64,000 bases of DNA from Flaccisagitta enflata. Its lineage: Eukaryota; Chaetognatha; Sagittoidea; Aphragmophora. The stretch spans positions 32,364,001-32,428,000 of the forward strand of contig OZ231126.1 in the NCBI GenBank assembly GCA_965153355.1, given 5' to 3'. Shown in pieces: positions 32,861 through 64,000 of the stretch (within the stretch, counting starts at the first letter, position 1; each line of letters opens with the position of its first letter). Under the pieces are notes generated by a model, which was not told the origin of the DNA, ran no database searches, and saw only the letters and a program-made list of their open reading frames with translations. Position numbers and translations under genes: made by a program.

Positions 32861-33143
32861 AAGCTATTTGCATACTGCTGACTATACAAAGGAAAAGTGA
32901 GTTTCACTGGATTTGGATACAAAAACAAGTTCGACCCTAGAAGGCAGAACGACACATCTTACCAAGGAGTAAGAAAACTTTTGAAATTACATGATAGTCT
33001 GGCCAGTGACGATTTGCACTGTACTGGGAGAATCAGGACTAAATGGGGTTTTGATCAAAGCTGCAAATCTGAAAAAACTGGAAACGTGGAGGTGGGAGGG
33101 ACGTTGACCGGCGTTCAGCAGTGAAGATGAAAACCAAGGCTTG

Positions 33144-33760
33144 GGTGGGTTGGGTGGTTGGTGGGATTTTTTATTGGTCGTTGGTGATTTTGATGCACGG
33201 TGTTGGTGTTTTAGGTGGGTTGGGTGGTTGGTGGGATTTTTTATTGGTCGTTGGTGATTTTGATGCACGGTGTTGGTGTTTTAGGTGGGTTGGTTGGTTG
33301 GTGGGATTTTATATTGGTCGTTGGTGATTTTGATGCACGGTGTTGGTGTTTTAGGTGGGTTGGTTGGTTGGTGGGATTTTTTATTGGTCGTTGGTGATTT
33401 TGATGCAGTGTTGGTGTTTTAGGGTGGGTTGGTTTGGTTGGTGGGATTTATATTGGTCGTTGGTGATTTTGATGCACGGTGTTGGTGTTTTAGGTGGGTT
33501 GGTTGGTTGGTGGGATTTTATATTGGTCGTTGGTGATTTTGATGCACGGTGTTGGTGTTTTAGGTGGGTTGGTTGGTTGGTGGGATTTTATATTGGTCGT
33601 TGGTGATTTTGATGCACGGTGTTGGTGTTTTAGGTGGGTTGGTTGGTTGGTGGGATTTTATATTGGTCGTTGGTGATTTTGATGCACGGTGTAGGTGTTT
33701 TAGGTGGGTTGGTTGGTTGGTGGGATTTTATATTGGTCGTTGGTGATTTTGATGCACGGT
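33144..33760 (+). repeat. 70-bp tandem repeat, about nine copies
   Basis: Unit GGTGGGTTGGTTGGTTGGTG ... GATGCACGGTGTTGGTGTTTTA, 70 bp, nearly identical copies. Because 70 is not a multiple of three, the frames in it are not a protein repeat. It runs directly into a Family B-type array. Confidence 0.9.
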
Positions 33761-34045
33761 GCTCCGTCCCCTCCTGACTCAGATCCTGGCCTAAATCCCA
33801 GTCTACCGGCCCAGATACCAGCCTTGAGGTCCAAAACCCAGCCTCGCACCCAATTTCCATCCTTGAGGCCTAAATCCCATGCCCAAGACTTTAATCCGAT
33901 CTTCTTGGACCAAATTTCAGCCTTAAGGCCCAAATCTCAGCCTCAAGGCACAGATCCCAGCCTTGAGGCCCAAATTCAAGCCTCAAGCCCAACTTCTAGC
34001 CTCAAGGTCAAAATCCAGCCTCAAGGCACATATCTCAGCTCAAAT
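33761..34045 (+). repeat. Family B-type 20-bp array without ends
   Basis: About 14 units like AGGCCCAAATCTCAGCCTCA, matching the cores of complete Family B elements. The characteristic ends are missing. Confidence 0.65.
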
Positions 34046-34413
34046 GATCAAGTCCTAACCGCTAGAAGTATCATCTGTCCAACAATGATTGTCAAGTTTT
34101 CTCAAGTATAGTTCACATAAATTTTCATACTTTTCCCGAATTTGATTGCTTATTCACAGATCTATTACAACTTGACCACTGACCAACAACACCAAAGTAT
34201 CAATTTTTCTACACCTTTGTTTTAAATTTCTAAAACCTTCATTTTTCAGAATTCAATCAAAAGCCATGGGCAATTTTAAAAACTTTTCATAAATAAACTT
34301 TTTAGTCGCGAAATACGTATCTGATTATCTATGTTTATACAGATTTATAGAGGTTCATACTAATTTGAAGTAAATGAGGTTTTCTGGTAATTTTGCAGTG
34401 ATCCCCATAGAAA

Positions 34414-39994
<5,581 letters not shown>

Positions 39995-40081
39995 TTAAAA
40001 ACGATTTTAAACACAAAAAGTCTTTCCCACAGTTCTGTTTTTCAATTTCTTTGTTAAAAAGTCTTTCCCACATTCATCACA

Positions 40082-40087
40082 AATAAA
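40082..40087 (+). promoter_or_regulatory. Poly(A) signal of the FReD gene
   Basis: AATAAA 88 bases after the TAA stop at 39992-39994. Confidence 0.55.
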
Positions 40088-40175
40088 CAAAATTGTTAGA
40101 AAAAGTATCAAAGAAGAAAAAAAGAAAGAAAGGTCGATTGCATGTTAAACAAATGTGATGACAACAGCTTTTCTT

Positions 40176-41360
<1,185 letters not shown>

Positions 41361-41368
41361 AGCAATTA

Positions 41369-42723
41369 TTTTTAGTTGCGTGCACGCGACTCTACAACCC
41401 GCTCCGTCGGTCGGTCGGTCGGTCCGTCCGTCTGTCGGTCCGTCCGTCGGTAACACTTTGCTTTTTTTTGTCTTTTTGGGTCGTCTGGAGTTATTTTGAG
41501 TCTTTTTTTGTTTTTTTTTTGGGAATTATTGGTTGCTTTTAGTCATTTTTGGTCAATTTTGGCCATTTTGGTCATTTTGGTCATTTTGGTCATTTTGGTC
41601 ATTTTTGGTCATTTTTGATTATTTTTGGTCATTTTTGGCCATTTTTGATCATTTTTGATCATTTTTTGCCATTTTTGGTCATTTTTTGTCATTTTTTGTC
41701 ATTTTTGGTCATTTTTGGTCATTTTTGGTCATTTTGATCATTTAGGTCATTTTGGTCATTTTTGGTCATTTTTGGTCATTTTTGGTCATTTTTGGTCATT
41801 TTTGGTCATCTTTGGTCATCTTTGGTCATTTTGGTCATTTTGGTCATTTTGGTCATTTTTGGTCATTTTTGGTCATTTTTGGTAAAAGTCTGCTGGATTA
41901 AGTCTGCTGGTTTAAATCTAATGGTTTAAGTCTGCTGGTCTAATGGTCTAAGTCTGCTGGTTTAAGTCTGCTGGTTAAAATGATATTAAAGATAAGTATG
42001 GTTTAAGTCTGGTTTAAGCCTGGTTAAAGTCTGGTTTAAGTATGGTTTAAGTCTGGTTAAAGTCTGGTTTAAGTCTGGTTTAAGTCTGGTTTAAGTCTGG
42101 TTTACGTCTGGTTTAAGTCTGGTTTAAGTCTGGTTTAAGACTGGTTCATGTCTGATTTATGTCTGTTTTAGGTCTGGGTTAGGTCTGGTTTAGGTCTGGT
42201 GTATGTCTGGTTTTTGTCTGGTTTATGTTTGATTTAGGTCTGATTTAGGTCTGGTTTTGGTCTGGTTTTAGTTTGGTTTAATTCTGGTTTGAGTCTGGTT
42301 TGAGTCTGGTTTGAGTCTGGTTTGAGTCTGGTTTGATTCTGGTTTGAGCCTGGTTTGAGCCTGGTTTCGGTCTGGTTTAAGTCTGGTTTGAGTCTGGTTT
42401 GAGTCTGGTTTGAGTCTGGTTTGAGTCTGGTTTGAGTCTGGTTTGAGTCTGGTTTGAGTCTGGATAGAGTCTGGTTTGAGTCTCATTTGAGTCTGGCTTA
42501 AATCTGGTTTATGTCTGGTTTATGTCTGGTTTATGTCTGATTTAGGTCTGGTTTCGGTCTGGTTTAATTCTGGTTTGAGTCTGGTTTGAGTCTGGTTTGA
42601 GTCTGGTTTGGGTCTGTTTTGGGTTGCGTCTAAGTCTGATTTTCGATAAAAAGATACAATAAGGAGTCAGGTCAGTTCAGTTATTTTTGTCCTGCACGCG
42701 ACTTATAGGTGTTGGCCTTGTTT
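41369..42723 (+). mobile_element. Family A element, long, with two tandem cores
   Basis: TTTTTAGTTGCGTGCACGCG, GACTCTACAACCCGCTCCG, a GTCGGTCGG/GTCC microsatellite, and AACACTTTGCTTTTTTT. Then comes (TTTTTGGTCA)n at 41540-41885, (GTCTGGTTTA/G)n at 41885-42610, and the end TCCTGCACGCGACTTATAGG TGTTGGCCTTGTTT. No protein frame. The same structure recurs at 57928-59745. Confidence 0.8.
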
Positions 42724-43056
42724 AAACCCAATCTGCTACTTGAGTTTTGAGTTGTGACTTTCATAATGTATTTCTTTGTTTTCATTTTCTAAAACTGTAC
42801 CTAATCTATCGAATATCTCATTTGAGACCAACCTAGCATCTGTTGCTTAAACGGTTTAAAGATAAAAGCAATTAGGAAAAGAGAGACTGTGAAACTACCT
42901 TCATGCCCTCACCCCTTATCAATAACCATGGGGTTGTTTTTTGATACTCTGGTGTTTCCTTTGGATTTGCATAGTGTTGTGGTAGCTTGAGCCAAACGCT
43001 TGAAAGTTGATATTGTATAGAGATTTTTTCATTGAGACTTCTATTGGTGTTACTGT
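42724..43056. other. AT-rich stretch, nothing recognised
   Basis: No frame or repeat could be supported. Confidence 0.3.
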
Positions 43057-43282
43057 AACAAGGCCAACCCCTTACAGTCGCGTGCGGTTGTTAAGACTAT
43101 TAGACCAAAAGATTAAAAGACCAAAAGACTAATAGACTAAATGTAAACTGACTCAAATTACCTTTGTATTACTTAAAATGACTTAAAATAGTGTAAAACG
43201 ACAAAAAAAGCTAAGGGTTACCGACCGACCGACCGACAGACGGACAGAGTGGGTTGTAGAGTCACGTGCACGCGACTAAAAA
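43057..43282 (-). mobile_element. Family A element, short copy
   Basis: AACAAGGCCAACCCCTTACA GTCGCGTGCGG, AAAATGACTTAAAATAG remnants, (CCGA)n, GTGGGTTGTAGAGTCACGTG CACGCGACTAAAAA. Confidence 0.75.
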
Positions 43283-43418
43283 TGCTGCTAATGAGGCTAT
43301 TTGTTGAATGATTGTGGCATAGACTGACATCATATCCTCACATTGAGCAGTTTCTCAGAACAAGATTATCTGTGAACAGAGCGCCCTGGTATGTTTTTTT
43401 GCAGGGTTCACTAGGTAA

Positions 43419-44151
<733 letters not shown>

Positions 44152-44764
44152 TTCTTGGAGTGACATTGTACAGCGGCAAGGTGGGTCGGCATTTAAAGAA
44201 TTACAGAATGATGAAAAAAGCAGCATAAATAGCATAAAGCCATGAGTAAGCACAATGTTTTGTGGGCTCTTATATTGTCATTAATTATCTTGCTTGACTG
44301 TCATCTTGAAAATAGATTAGAAAAAAGAAGAGGTTTTCGTTGATGCATATTTTTATAATGAAAATGGATAAAACTCGATACAATGTTTGATGATACACTG
44401 TAGATGTCTAACATGTTTCGCAAAATATATGCTCTTCAGAGACAATCTAGGCAACAAAATAATGGAAAAAGTTTAAATGAATTGTTAAATAACACAAAGA
44501 GAACGAAAAATGCAACTGCGTTTGTAGTATGAAAGTCACATATGGTTTATCACAGAATAAAATGGACAAGTCTATGCATATCATATCTCCGCTGAGATGA
44601 AAATATGGGTAGTCATCAAATTTGATGGTAGAGGGCACTACTGTCAGTGGCACATGTTTCACTTTTGGTCTGTGCGCTATAGCTTCAACACATTGAGTCT
44701 GGGCTTATACTTTTGAATAAACCTAGTCTCATATGACAGTATCGTTTGACTGTCGCGATTGCTG

Positions 44765-46976
44765 TCATGTATCTTTAAAAAAGGTGTGATGACAAATTGT
44801 CCTTTGCCACACTCTAATAGATGCTCATGCACGCCTTGGGTAAGTTCTTATTTTGTATGGCACTTCGATACTCTCCACAACGTTGGCGCAATTCTCTTTC
44901 TGTCTTACCAATGTAGTTATCCCAACAACCTGGGCAGGTGATTGCATAAAGTAAGTTGCGCGTGTCACACGTGAAATGGTAACGGAGTTCAAAGGCCTCA
45001 TCTGAGCCTTTGAATCGAAATTCTGTGCACTCTTCAAGGTGGTCACAACACTTACATGGCCTTCCGCGTTGAGTACCTCAATTTTGGTCCTTTTTGCATG
45101 GTAGAACACTCCCCTTTGACGTATGGATAGTGGTGTCAAAACGAGGTTTGAAAAGAATGGATTTCAAGTTTTGTGTTTGACGTCGTGCAGCAACAATCTT
45201 TTTGTCTTTCATGACAGTGGCCATTTGTGCACTTGGCGTTAAGATTGTTAAACTGTCTCTTACAGTATTTAAGACATCTGGATTTGAACAGTTGTTAGTA
45301 AAGACAAATGGAATATTGTCACTTGTTTCCGGCGTGTTTGAATCGATTGAGTTCAAAATCGCTATTCGATCAATCAATCTTGCTTGATTGATTGCTGAAT
45401 CAATGACACCAGATGGATATTTTTGTTTCTGCAGACGACCTTTTAACTCTGCCAGTCGTATCTCTTTCTTGCTTGAGTCTGAGACAATAATGCAAATACG
45501 TTGAGCTAGCGAGTATGGAATGTTTGTTAGAGTCTTTCATGGATGGAAACTTCCAAATTGCACATAATTATGTGTATCTGTCTCCTTGTAATAGATGTCC
45601 ATCTCCAAACTACCATTTGCTGCAAGTTCAAAACTGATATCGAGAAAAGGTATCTTGTTTCTATGGTGAATTTGATTTTCTCACCAATATTGTTAAAAGT
45701 ATTGAAGAAATCCATTGGATTTCCAAGTGACATTTTCCACTTGAGGAAAACATCGTCTAGAAACCGACGAAGCATCTTTCTTACAAAATCTGCAAATGCG
45801 GGGCTTTTAGTGACTCGAAATTCCTCGTCAGCTTTATGCTCAATATATCCCACCGCAAGTGATGCATATGGCGGCGACTTGTGTGAGCCCATGGCACAAC
45901 CATGACTTTGTCGTTTGTAAGTTCCATCAAAATACGTGATATTATTCCATAGAACAATCTGTACAGCTTCAACTATGAAGTCAAGATAGAAGCGATGATG
46001 AAGCAGCTCAGGATTTTTCTCCACAAAGAATTTTATGGCTTGAATTCTTCGCTAACATTAATATACATATTAGATATGTCCATTGTGAGTAATACCTATT
46101 CCTCATCAGGATCACTCTACCATTGTTGAGCTTGACGTAACAGATCAATTGAGTCTTGAACATAGCTGGGTAAGTTCATCATGAAAGGCTTTAGTAGTTT
46201 GTCAATCAACTTACTCAAGTTGCTTGTTGGAGACGCAGGACCACCAATAATTGGACGGATTTTCAAATCATGAGGCGAGAAAATGTTTACGACCTCAGAT
46301 CTTTGCTCTCTGACTGCGTTTTTAATTCCATTGCTTTTATGAATCTTTGGTAATCCGTAGAAATTCGCCTCCTTAAAGTCGAAATTAGTGAGGCAACTTA
46401 TCTCATCCTTTGTCAGTTGAGATTCGAGTTTTTTGCAGAGGGATTTTATCTTACCAATAATCTCCCTCATCCGATTACTGTCGCAATCTTCAAAATATTC
46501 TGGGTCATGGAAAACACTCTCAACCACTTGCTTATAATGATCGGCTTCTAAAATCACTACAGCTCCACCTTTATCAGCCAGCATGATGACTATCTGATTT
46601 GCATCTCGCAATTCAATCAGACTTTTAAGTGCAGCACGCTCAAAACGAGTCAGATTGTCGTTCTTTTGATCGACAGGTAAGTTATCTAGATTTGAAGATA
46701 ACGAGTAGAGAAAGTCACAATACCTATCAAGATGTATGTCCCTCTCAAAAGGCGGATTAAAGTTTGATGGTTTCCGCAGAAGTGACTCGCTGGAAAAATC
46801 ATTTCCATGAAAGAATTTGTTCAAGCGCATGCGGCGACTAAATGAGCGTAAATCTGCCGATAACTCCATGTGATTTGCCGATCGAGGAGTCGGACAGAAC
46901 TTAAGACCCCTCTTGAGCAAAGCAATCTGAGCTGGAGTGAGTTCAATTCGCGAACAGTTTATGATTTTTACTTGGC
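44765..46976 (-). pseudogene. Penelope-like reverse transcriptase with GIY-YIG endonuclease
   Basis: Reading order on the minus strand is as follows. NCSRIELTPAQIALLKRGLK leads to FCPTP (typical PLE start region). Then come IVMLADKGGAVVILEADHY, NFYGLPKIHKS, KIRPIIGGPASP..NLSKLID, VLLTMDISNMYINVSEEF (first catalytic Asp, in the gap between two longer frames), GCAMGSHKSPPYASLAVGYI and RRFLDDVFLKW (catalytic DD). After further decayed sequence a CKCCDHLEEC zinc-finger-like linker precedes LLYAITCPGCWDNYIGKTER and ELRQR, the GIY-YIG core. A final HLLECGKGQFVITPF leads to a stop at 44765. At least four frame breaks are needed to connect these, so it is inactive. Confidence 0.8.
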
Positions 46977-48166
46977 TTATTTCCGTTTCGCTGGGTGCTG
47001 TCTGCGCCTATAAAAACCCTGAGGTATGTTACCACGAGTATTAGAACCAGCGTGGTTAGTGTTGTCGTTGTTGGCGTTGCTATAATCACTGCCGTCGTTG
47101 CCGCCGAATCCGCCACAGCCCACACCGCCGCCTCCTCAACCACCACCACAACCACCGCCACGACCACCGCCACGACCACCGCCACGACCACCGCCACAAC
47201 CATTACCATGACCACCACTGCGACCTCCGCCGCGACCATGGTCACGACTAAAGCCACGGCCTCCACGACCACTGCCGCGACCACCGCCGCGACCACCACC
47301 GCGACCACCTCCGTGGTTACTGCCATCATTCTCACGATTGTAGCCGTAAGTTTCAAAACCGAATTGTAGATTGTCGTGTTGATCAGGGCGCTCATTTCCA
47401 CCCTCGTTCCTCGGCATGCCCAACCTGTTTGGTTTTTGTTTTGATTGGACTGCGTTGGCATTGAGCACCGGACCTTTTGTTTTTGGCCCACTACGCTGGC
47501 CGTTATTACTGCCAGTTGTCTTTTTCTGAGGGCGATTCTTTGACGGAGCGCGTTTACCGTCATTTTGAGGCGTAGAAGCTGAGGGAGTTTTTTTCACCGA
47601 TCGCTGCCCTTCATCCTCCTCCTCGTTTGAAGGGTTGTCAGGGTATGACCAAAGCCTTTCAAATTTTTTCTCCCATTTTTTTTTTCTCGCTGATCAGCGT
47701 CGATTTTGTCGGAATTCCACCTACGAAAAAGAGCTTCTCTTTCTTTTCCATCGGCAGTCAAATTATCAATCAACTCCTTAACTTGTTTTTCCACGTCTTC
47801 CAGGTTGTTCTGCGCGTTTTTGGCGTATAAGTCCATTTCCTTGCATTGTGCCTCGACTCGAACAAATGATTGTTGACGTCGAATCTTGTCAATCTCCGCG
47901 TTTGGAGGATTGGATGGAGTTGGACGAAATACTTTGGCGACAGAAGGGGTATCTCTTTGCAGCCATTCTCGATAGAGCGTGGAAAGATTGCTGTCGCGTA
48001 AGGACTTGTGAGTGTTTTGACTGAAGGAATTAACGAGTTTCTTCCAGTTTGCCTTCACTGATTTGATATGCTGTTTTATTTTATGATCAAACTTTTGTGT
48101 ATTCAAATTACTCGGTTTAAGTAACAATGCAAGTGACGTGAGCTCAAAAAGGCCATGCCAGTTCAT
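46977..48166 (-). pseudogene. PLE upstream ORF: helical N-terminus plus RGG-box tail
   Basis: From ATG at 48166 the frame encodes MNWHGLFELTSLALLLKPSN and a charged, helical region rich in Lys/Glu (VEKQVKELIDNL). A one-base slip in an A-run near 47680 shifts the frame. The continuation reads WEKKFERLWSYPDNPSNEEE, then KKTPSAS, then a long run of GGGRGGGRGG and SGRGGRG repeats. One TGA lies within the Gly tract (about 47135), and the ORF ends RRRQHPAKRK-stop at 46977. The length, about 396 codons, fits one missing base. RGG boxes bind RNA, so this could be a nucleic-acid-binding accessory protein. Not a family I recognise. Confidence 0.6.
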
Positions 48167-48173
48167 TCTTAAG

Positions 48174-49068
48174 CAGGGGTGTATGTCACAGAGCAAACGA
48201 AGACAACATGTAATGGGTCAACACATCTTTTTAACAAATTTTATTTTCATTGATGATTTTTGACACAAAAAATAGGTTAATTTATCTATATTTATGATAT
48301 TTTTGCATAAAAGGTAATTTATATGTCACTTCAATGTAAGAAAAATAAAGATAAATGATGCAAAAAGGGTGGATTTATAAAGAAAATTTGATTTAGCAAT
48401 TGGAGATGTTTTTGGTGAAATTCTAAGCCAGCTTCTTTTTTGATAAATTTGCATTTTCAAAAACAAAGCTTCATTCTAAAAACATATAAGAATAGGGCCA
48501 TGTTCTTAAAAATGCAAAAATTTGCATCTGGAAACAGTCTCAGAATTTCACCTAACTGCTTCATGAATTCTTGCAACTCTATTTTTAAAGAATTCTTGCA
48601 AATCATCAATGCAATATCAAGTTTCTTTGTTTATATTTTTAAGCTTGTTTACAAGAATAATAAGACTAAAAAAACTAAGTATACTTTGATTTGTTTCAAT
48701 AAAAAAAGTTGAGTAGGTTATGAATAAGTGTGGTTGTCGAATTTTGCCTTCGTTTTTACTGTGACGTAAATAGTTGCACGGCTTATGATTTCTTTCACCC
48801 CTGCCTTTGATTTCCTTTCCTGCGACGCATTGCGTCGCGTTGCAAAATCTAAGATTTTCTTCCCTACAAAGCAATAAAACTGTATATTTTAGGTTTAATC
48901 AGTGTAAAATTGAGTTGTACTAATTAGGTTTTATCATTTGGTAATGCCAAAATCAATATTTTCTTTATTTTTTTTCTCTTTTTTCCCCTTTCTTTTCTCT
49001 TCCATATCTCCAAACCTTTTGATTAATTCCCCCCCCCGGGGGGGAATATGCAAGAATATACACCCCTG
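48174..49068. mobile_element. hAT-like element (~895 bp)
   Basis: Ends CAGGGGTGTATGTCACAGAG and, from the right, CAGGGGTGTATATTCTTGCA. Flanks ATTCTTAAG (48165-48173) and AATCTTAAG (49069-49077) match at 8 of 9 bases. The last 300 bp (from about 48770) match the shorter MITEs at 3491 and 5633, while the first 590 bp are extra. No transposase frame. Confidence 0.65.
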
Positions 49069-49073
49069 AATCT

Positions 49074-49330
<257 letters not shown>

Positions 49331-49540
49331 TGGAAAGGACAGTTTCGATAGAAGATGAGCAGGCACACAACGAAAAGACGTGTCAGCTTGGTTTTGAATC
49401 AGTCCATTATGCGGCATATCTCATCAGGTGAATTAGTAACAATAAATGATACCCACATTCATCTTCAGGTACAATCACTATAAATCTTTTTTATTTCACC
49501 TTTGCGACTCTACATCCCGCCCGTCGGTCTCTGTCTCTCT

Positions 49541-49541
49541 T

Positions 49542-49640
<99 letters not shown>

Positions 49641-49651
49641 CTCTCTCTCTC
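49541..49651 (+). repeat. (CT)n microsatellite grown from a Family A end
   Basis: A remnant GCGACTCTACATCCCGCCCG at 49504 (Family A left end) passes through TCGGTCTCTGTCTCTC into (CT)n. Confidence 0.8.
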
Positions 49652-50288
49652 ATCTATTTCTCTTGCGTCTTTAGTTGCAGACAGGTAACTCTAATAGAGG
49701 CTTTGTCTGTCCGTTTGTCCATTGGTCCATCATGATCAAGTTGAAAAGTGCAAAAACACATTTATTTGATGCTGCAGTTGAATTGGTTTGTGTTTGCATG
49801 TGTGTATGGGGTAGGCGAGGGTGTGGATGGGGCTGTATGTCCCTGCCCACCCGTCCATAACTTTATTGTGACCCCGCATCATTTGTTTGCATTACTACTT
49901 CAGAACGAGGCCCCGCGACTGTCGGTTGGTGCTAGGGAATCTTGCTGGCGTAACGGATAATGAAGAGTCGAATCATGAACATAATGAACAATGTTATCTG
50001 TATATGCCTTTTCTTGAATTTCTGTTGTTTTATCAGATAGTTACCGTCGATAGAAATATAAGATTGTGCTAATTTGCATAAAGTTGTCAATTTGATTTTG
50101 CATTCTCAAGAGAGACCTTAGTCAATAAAGAATCAAAGAAAGCATCAATGGAATCGTTATTCTTACGTGGATGAATATGCGAAACTAAGTAAGGATCAAT
50201 GAAGTCCGGAAAGAAAAAAAAACGTCATTTAGTCGATTCATACTAATTGGTCTTCGAGTTTGAAAAAAAGAGTAATGTGAATACGGTA

Positions 50289-50292
50289 TTTA

Positions 50293-50294
<2 letters not shown>
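50289..50294 (-). promoter_or_regulatory. Poly(A) signal of the minus-strand host gene
   Basis: AATAAA on the minus strand, overlapping the second candidate stop. Confidence 0.4.
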
Positions 50295-62736
<12,442 letters not shown>

Positions 62737-62876
62737 TTTGGCCTTGGAAGAATATGTCAGAATTCGAAGACATAAATGAAAGCGTAAAATCATGAGGCGC
62801 AATAAATGAAAGTTTTTAGACAATCTTCGCAAGGACGTGAGGAAATGCGGTTGCTGATGATGTTGTGTTTGTTTCT

Positions 62877-63849
<973 letters not shown>

Positions 63850-64000
63850 ATTTGGCATGAAAACAAAATAAAACTCTGATCAAAAGTGGGCGTGGTGGAA
63901 GATGTAAATTTTATGTAGCAGAACCGGAAAAGGAAAAAGACATTTTTCGTCTACTTTTGAATAATGAGAAAAAGTCATGATAGAGCGCGCACACACACAC

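Larger units (their letters stand above)
44765..48173 (-). mobile_element. Penelope-like element (PLE), degraded
   Basis: Contains an RGG-rich upstream ORF, a PLE-type RT and a C-terminal GIY-YIG nuclease in that order, broken by several frameshifts and stops. Terminal repeats were not identified. The 5' side is cut by the hAT-like insertion at 48174-49068; beyond it lies a 250-bp (GA)n. Confidence 0.8.

Noticed and set aside
33121-33930. Gly/Trp-rich repeat protein (WVGWLVGFYIG)
   Set aside because: Product of the 70-bp DNA repeat, which changes frame at every copy.
41369-41400. Canonical Helitron (5'-TC, 3'-CTRR)
   Set aside because: The hairpin end does read CTAAAAA, but the hairpin touches it directly and the other end lacks 5'-TC. 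A Helentron-like reading fits better.

Overview
This window is nuclear DNA from an animal, most likely an invertebrate. Three things suggest this. Genes are split by GT-AG introns, and many exons are phase-1 symmetric. There is a fibrinogen-domain secreted protein gene. The mobile elements are of metazoan type: a Jockey-like LINE, a Penelope-like element with a GIY-YIG endonuclease, hAT-like and Tc1-like DNA elements, and a short interstitial CCCTAA-type tract. I cannot fix the phylum from sequence alone. Most of the window is repeats and very long microsatellites: (CT)n, (CA)n, (AAC)n.

Host genes. (1) The left edge holds the start of a minus-strand reading frame with a possible zinc-binding motif. 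(2) Two homologous cysteine/tryptophan-rich exons lie at 1.96 and 9.65 kb (+); the first carries an in-frame TGA. (3) Four tandemly duplicated 72-bp Ser/Thr/Ala-rich exons lie at 15.6-17.6 kb (+), with two broken copies beside them. (4) A compact three-exon gene for a secreted fibrinogen-related protein runs from 34.41 to 39.99 kb (+): signal peptide exon, then two FReD exons. Splice phases match exactly. (5) A multi-exon minus-strand gene runs from the ATG at 62736 to about 50.3 kb. Its phases also match, it has poly-Asn and poly-Gln tracts, and its large intron holds the biggest repeat arrays. (6) Exon-like GC-rich islands lie between (GTT)n arrays at 26.5-27.3 kb.

Retroelements. A Jockey-like LINE (27.29-32.40 kb, minus) has two long intact overlapping ORFs, almost no UTRs, an (AAC)n tail and a 10-bp target-site duplication (TSD). 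A second, 5'-truncated LINE (23.25-25.49 kb, +) also has a short AAC-type tail and a 12-bp TSD. It sits inside a Family B element. A degraded Penelope-like element (44.77-48.17 kb, minus) has an upstream RGG-rich ORF, an RT and a C-terminal GIY-YIG domain.

Two dispersed non-autonomous repeat families dominate and are the most unusual content. Family A has conserved ends: a terminal hairpin AGTCGCG...CGCGACT followed by AAAAA, and an opposite end AACAAGG. Next to the hairpin is a GGAC/CCGA-type microsatellite. The cores are interchangeable tandem arrays, mostly of 10- or 20-bp period. Family B has long inverted ends built on GGGCAGCGGCCCCAAAGGGG and a core of 20-21-bp tandem repeats. Insertions into other repeats in this same window give natural empty sites, which define several element boundaries. 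At least six further palindromic MITEs, several hAT-like MITEs with 8-bp TSDs and Tc1-like remnants fill the rest.
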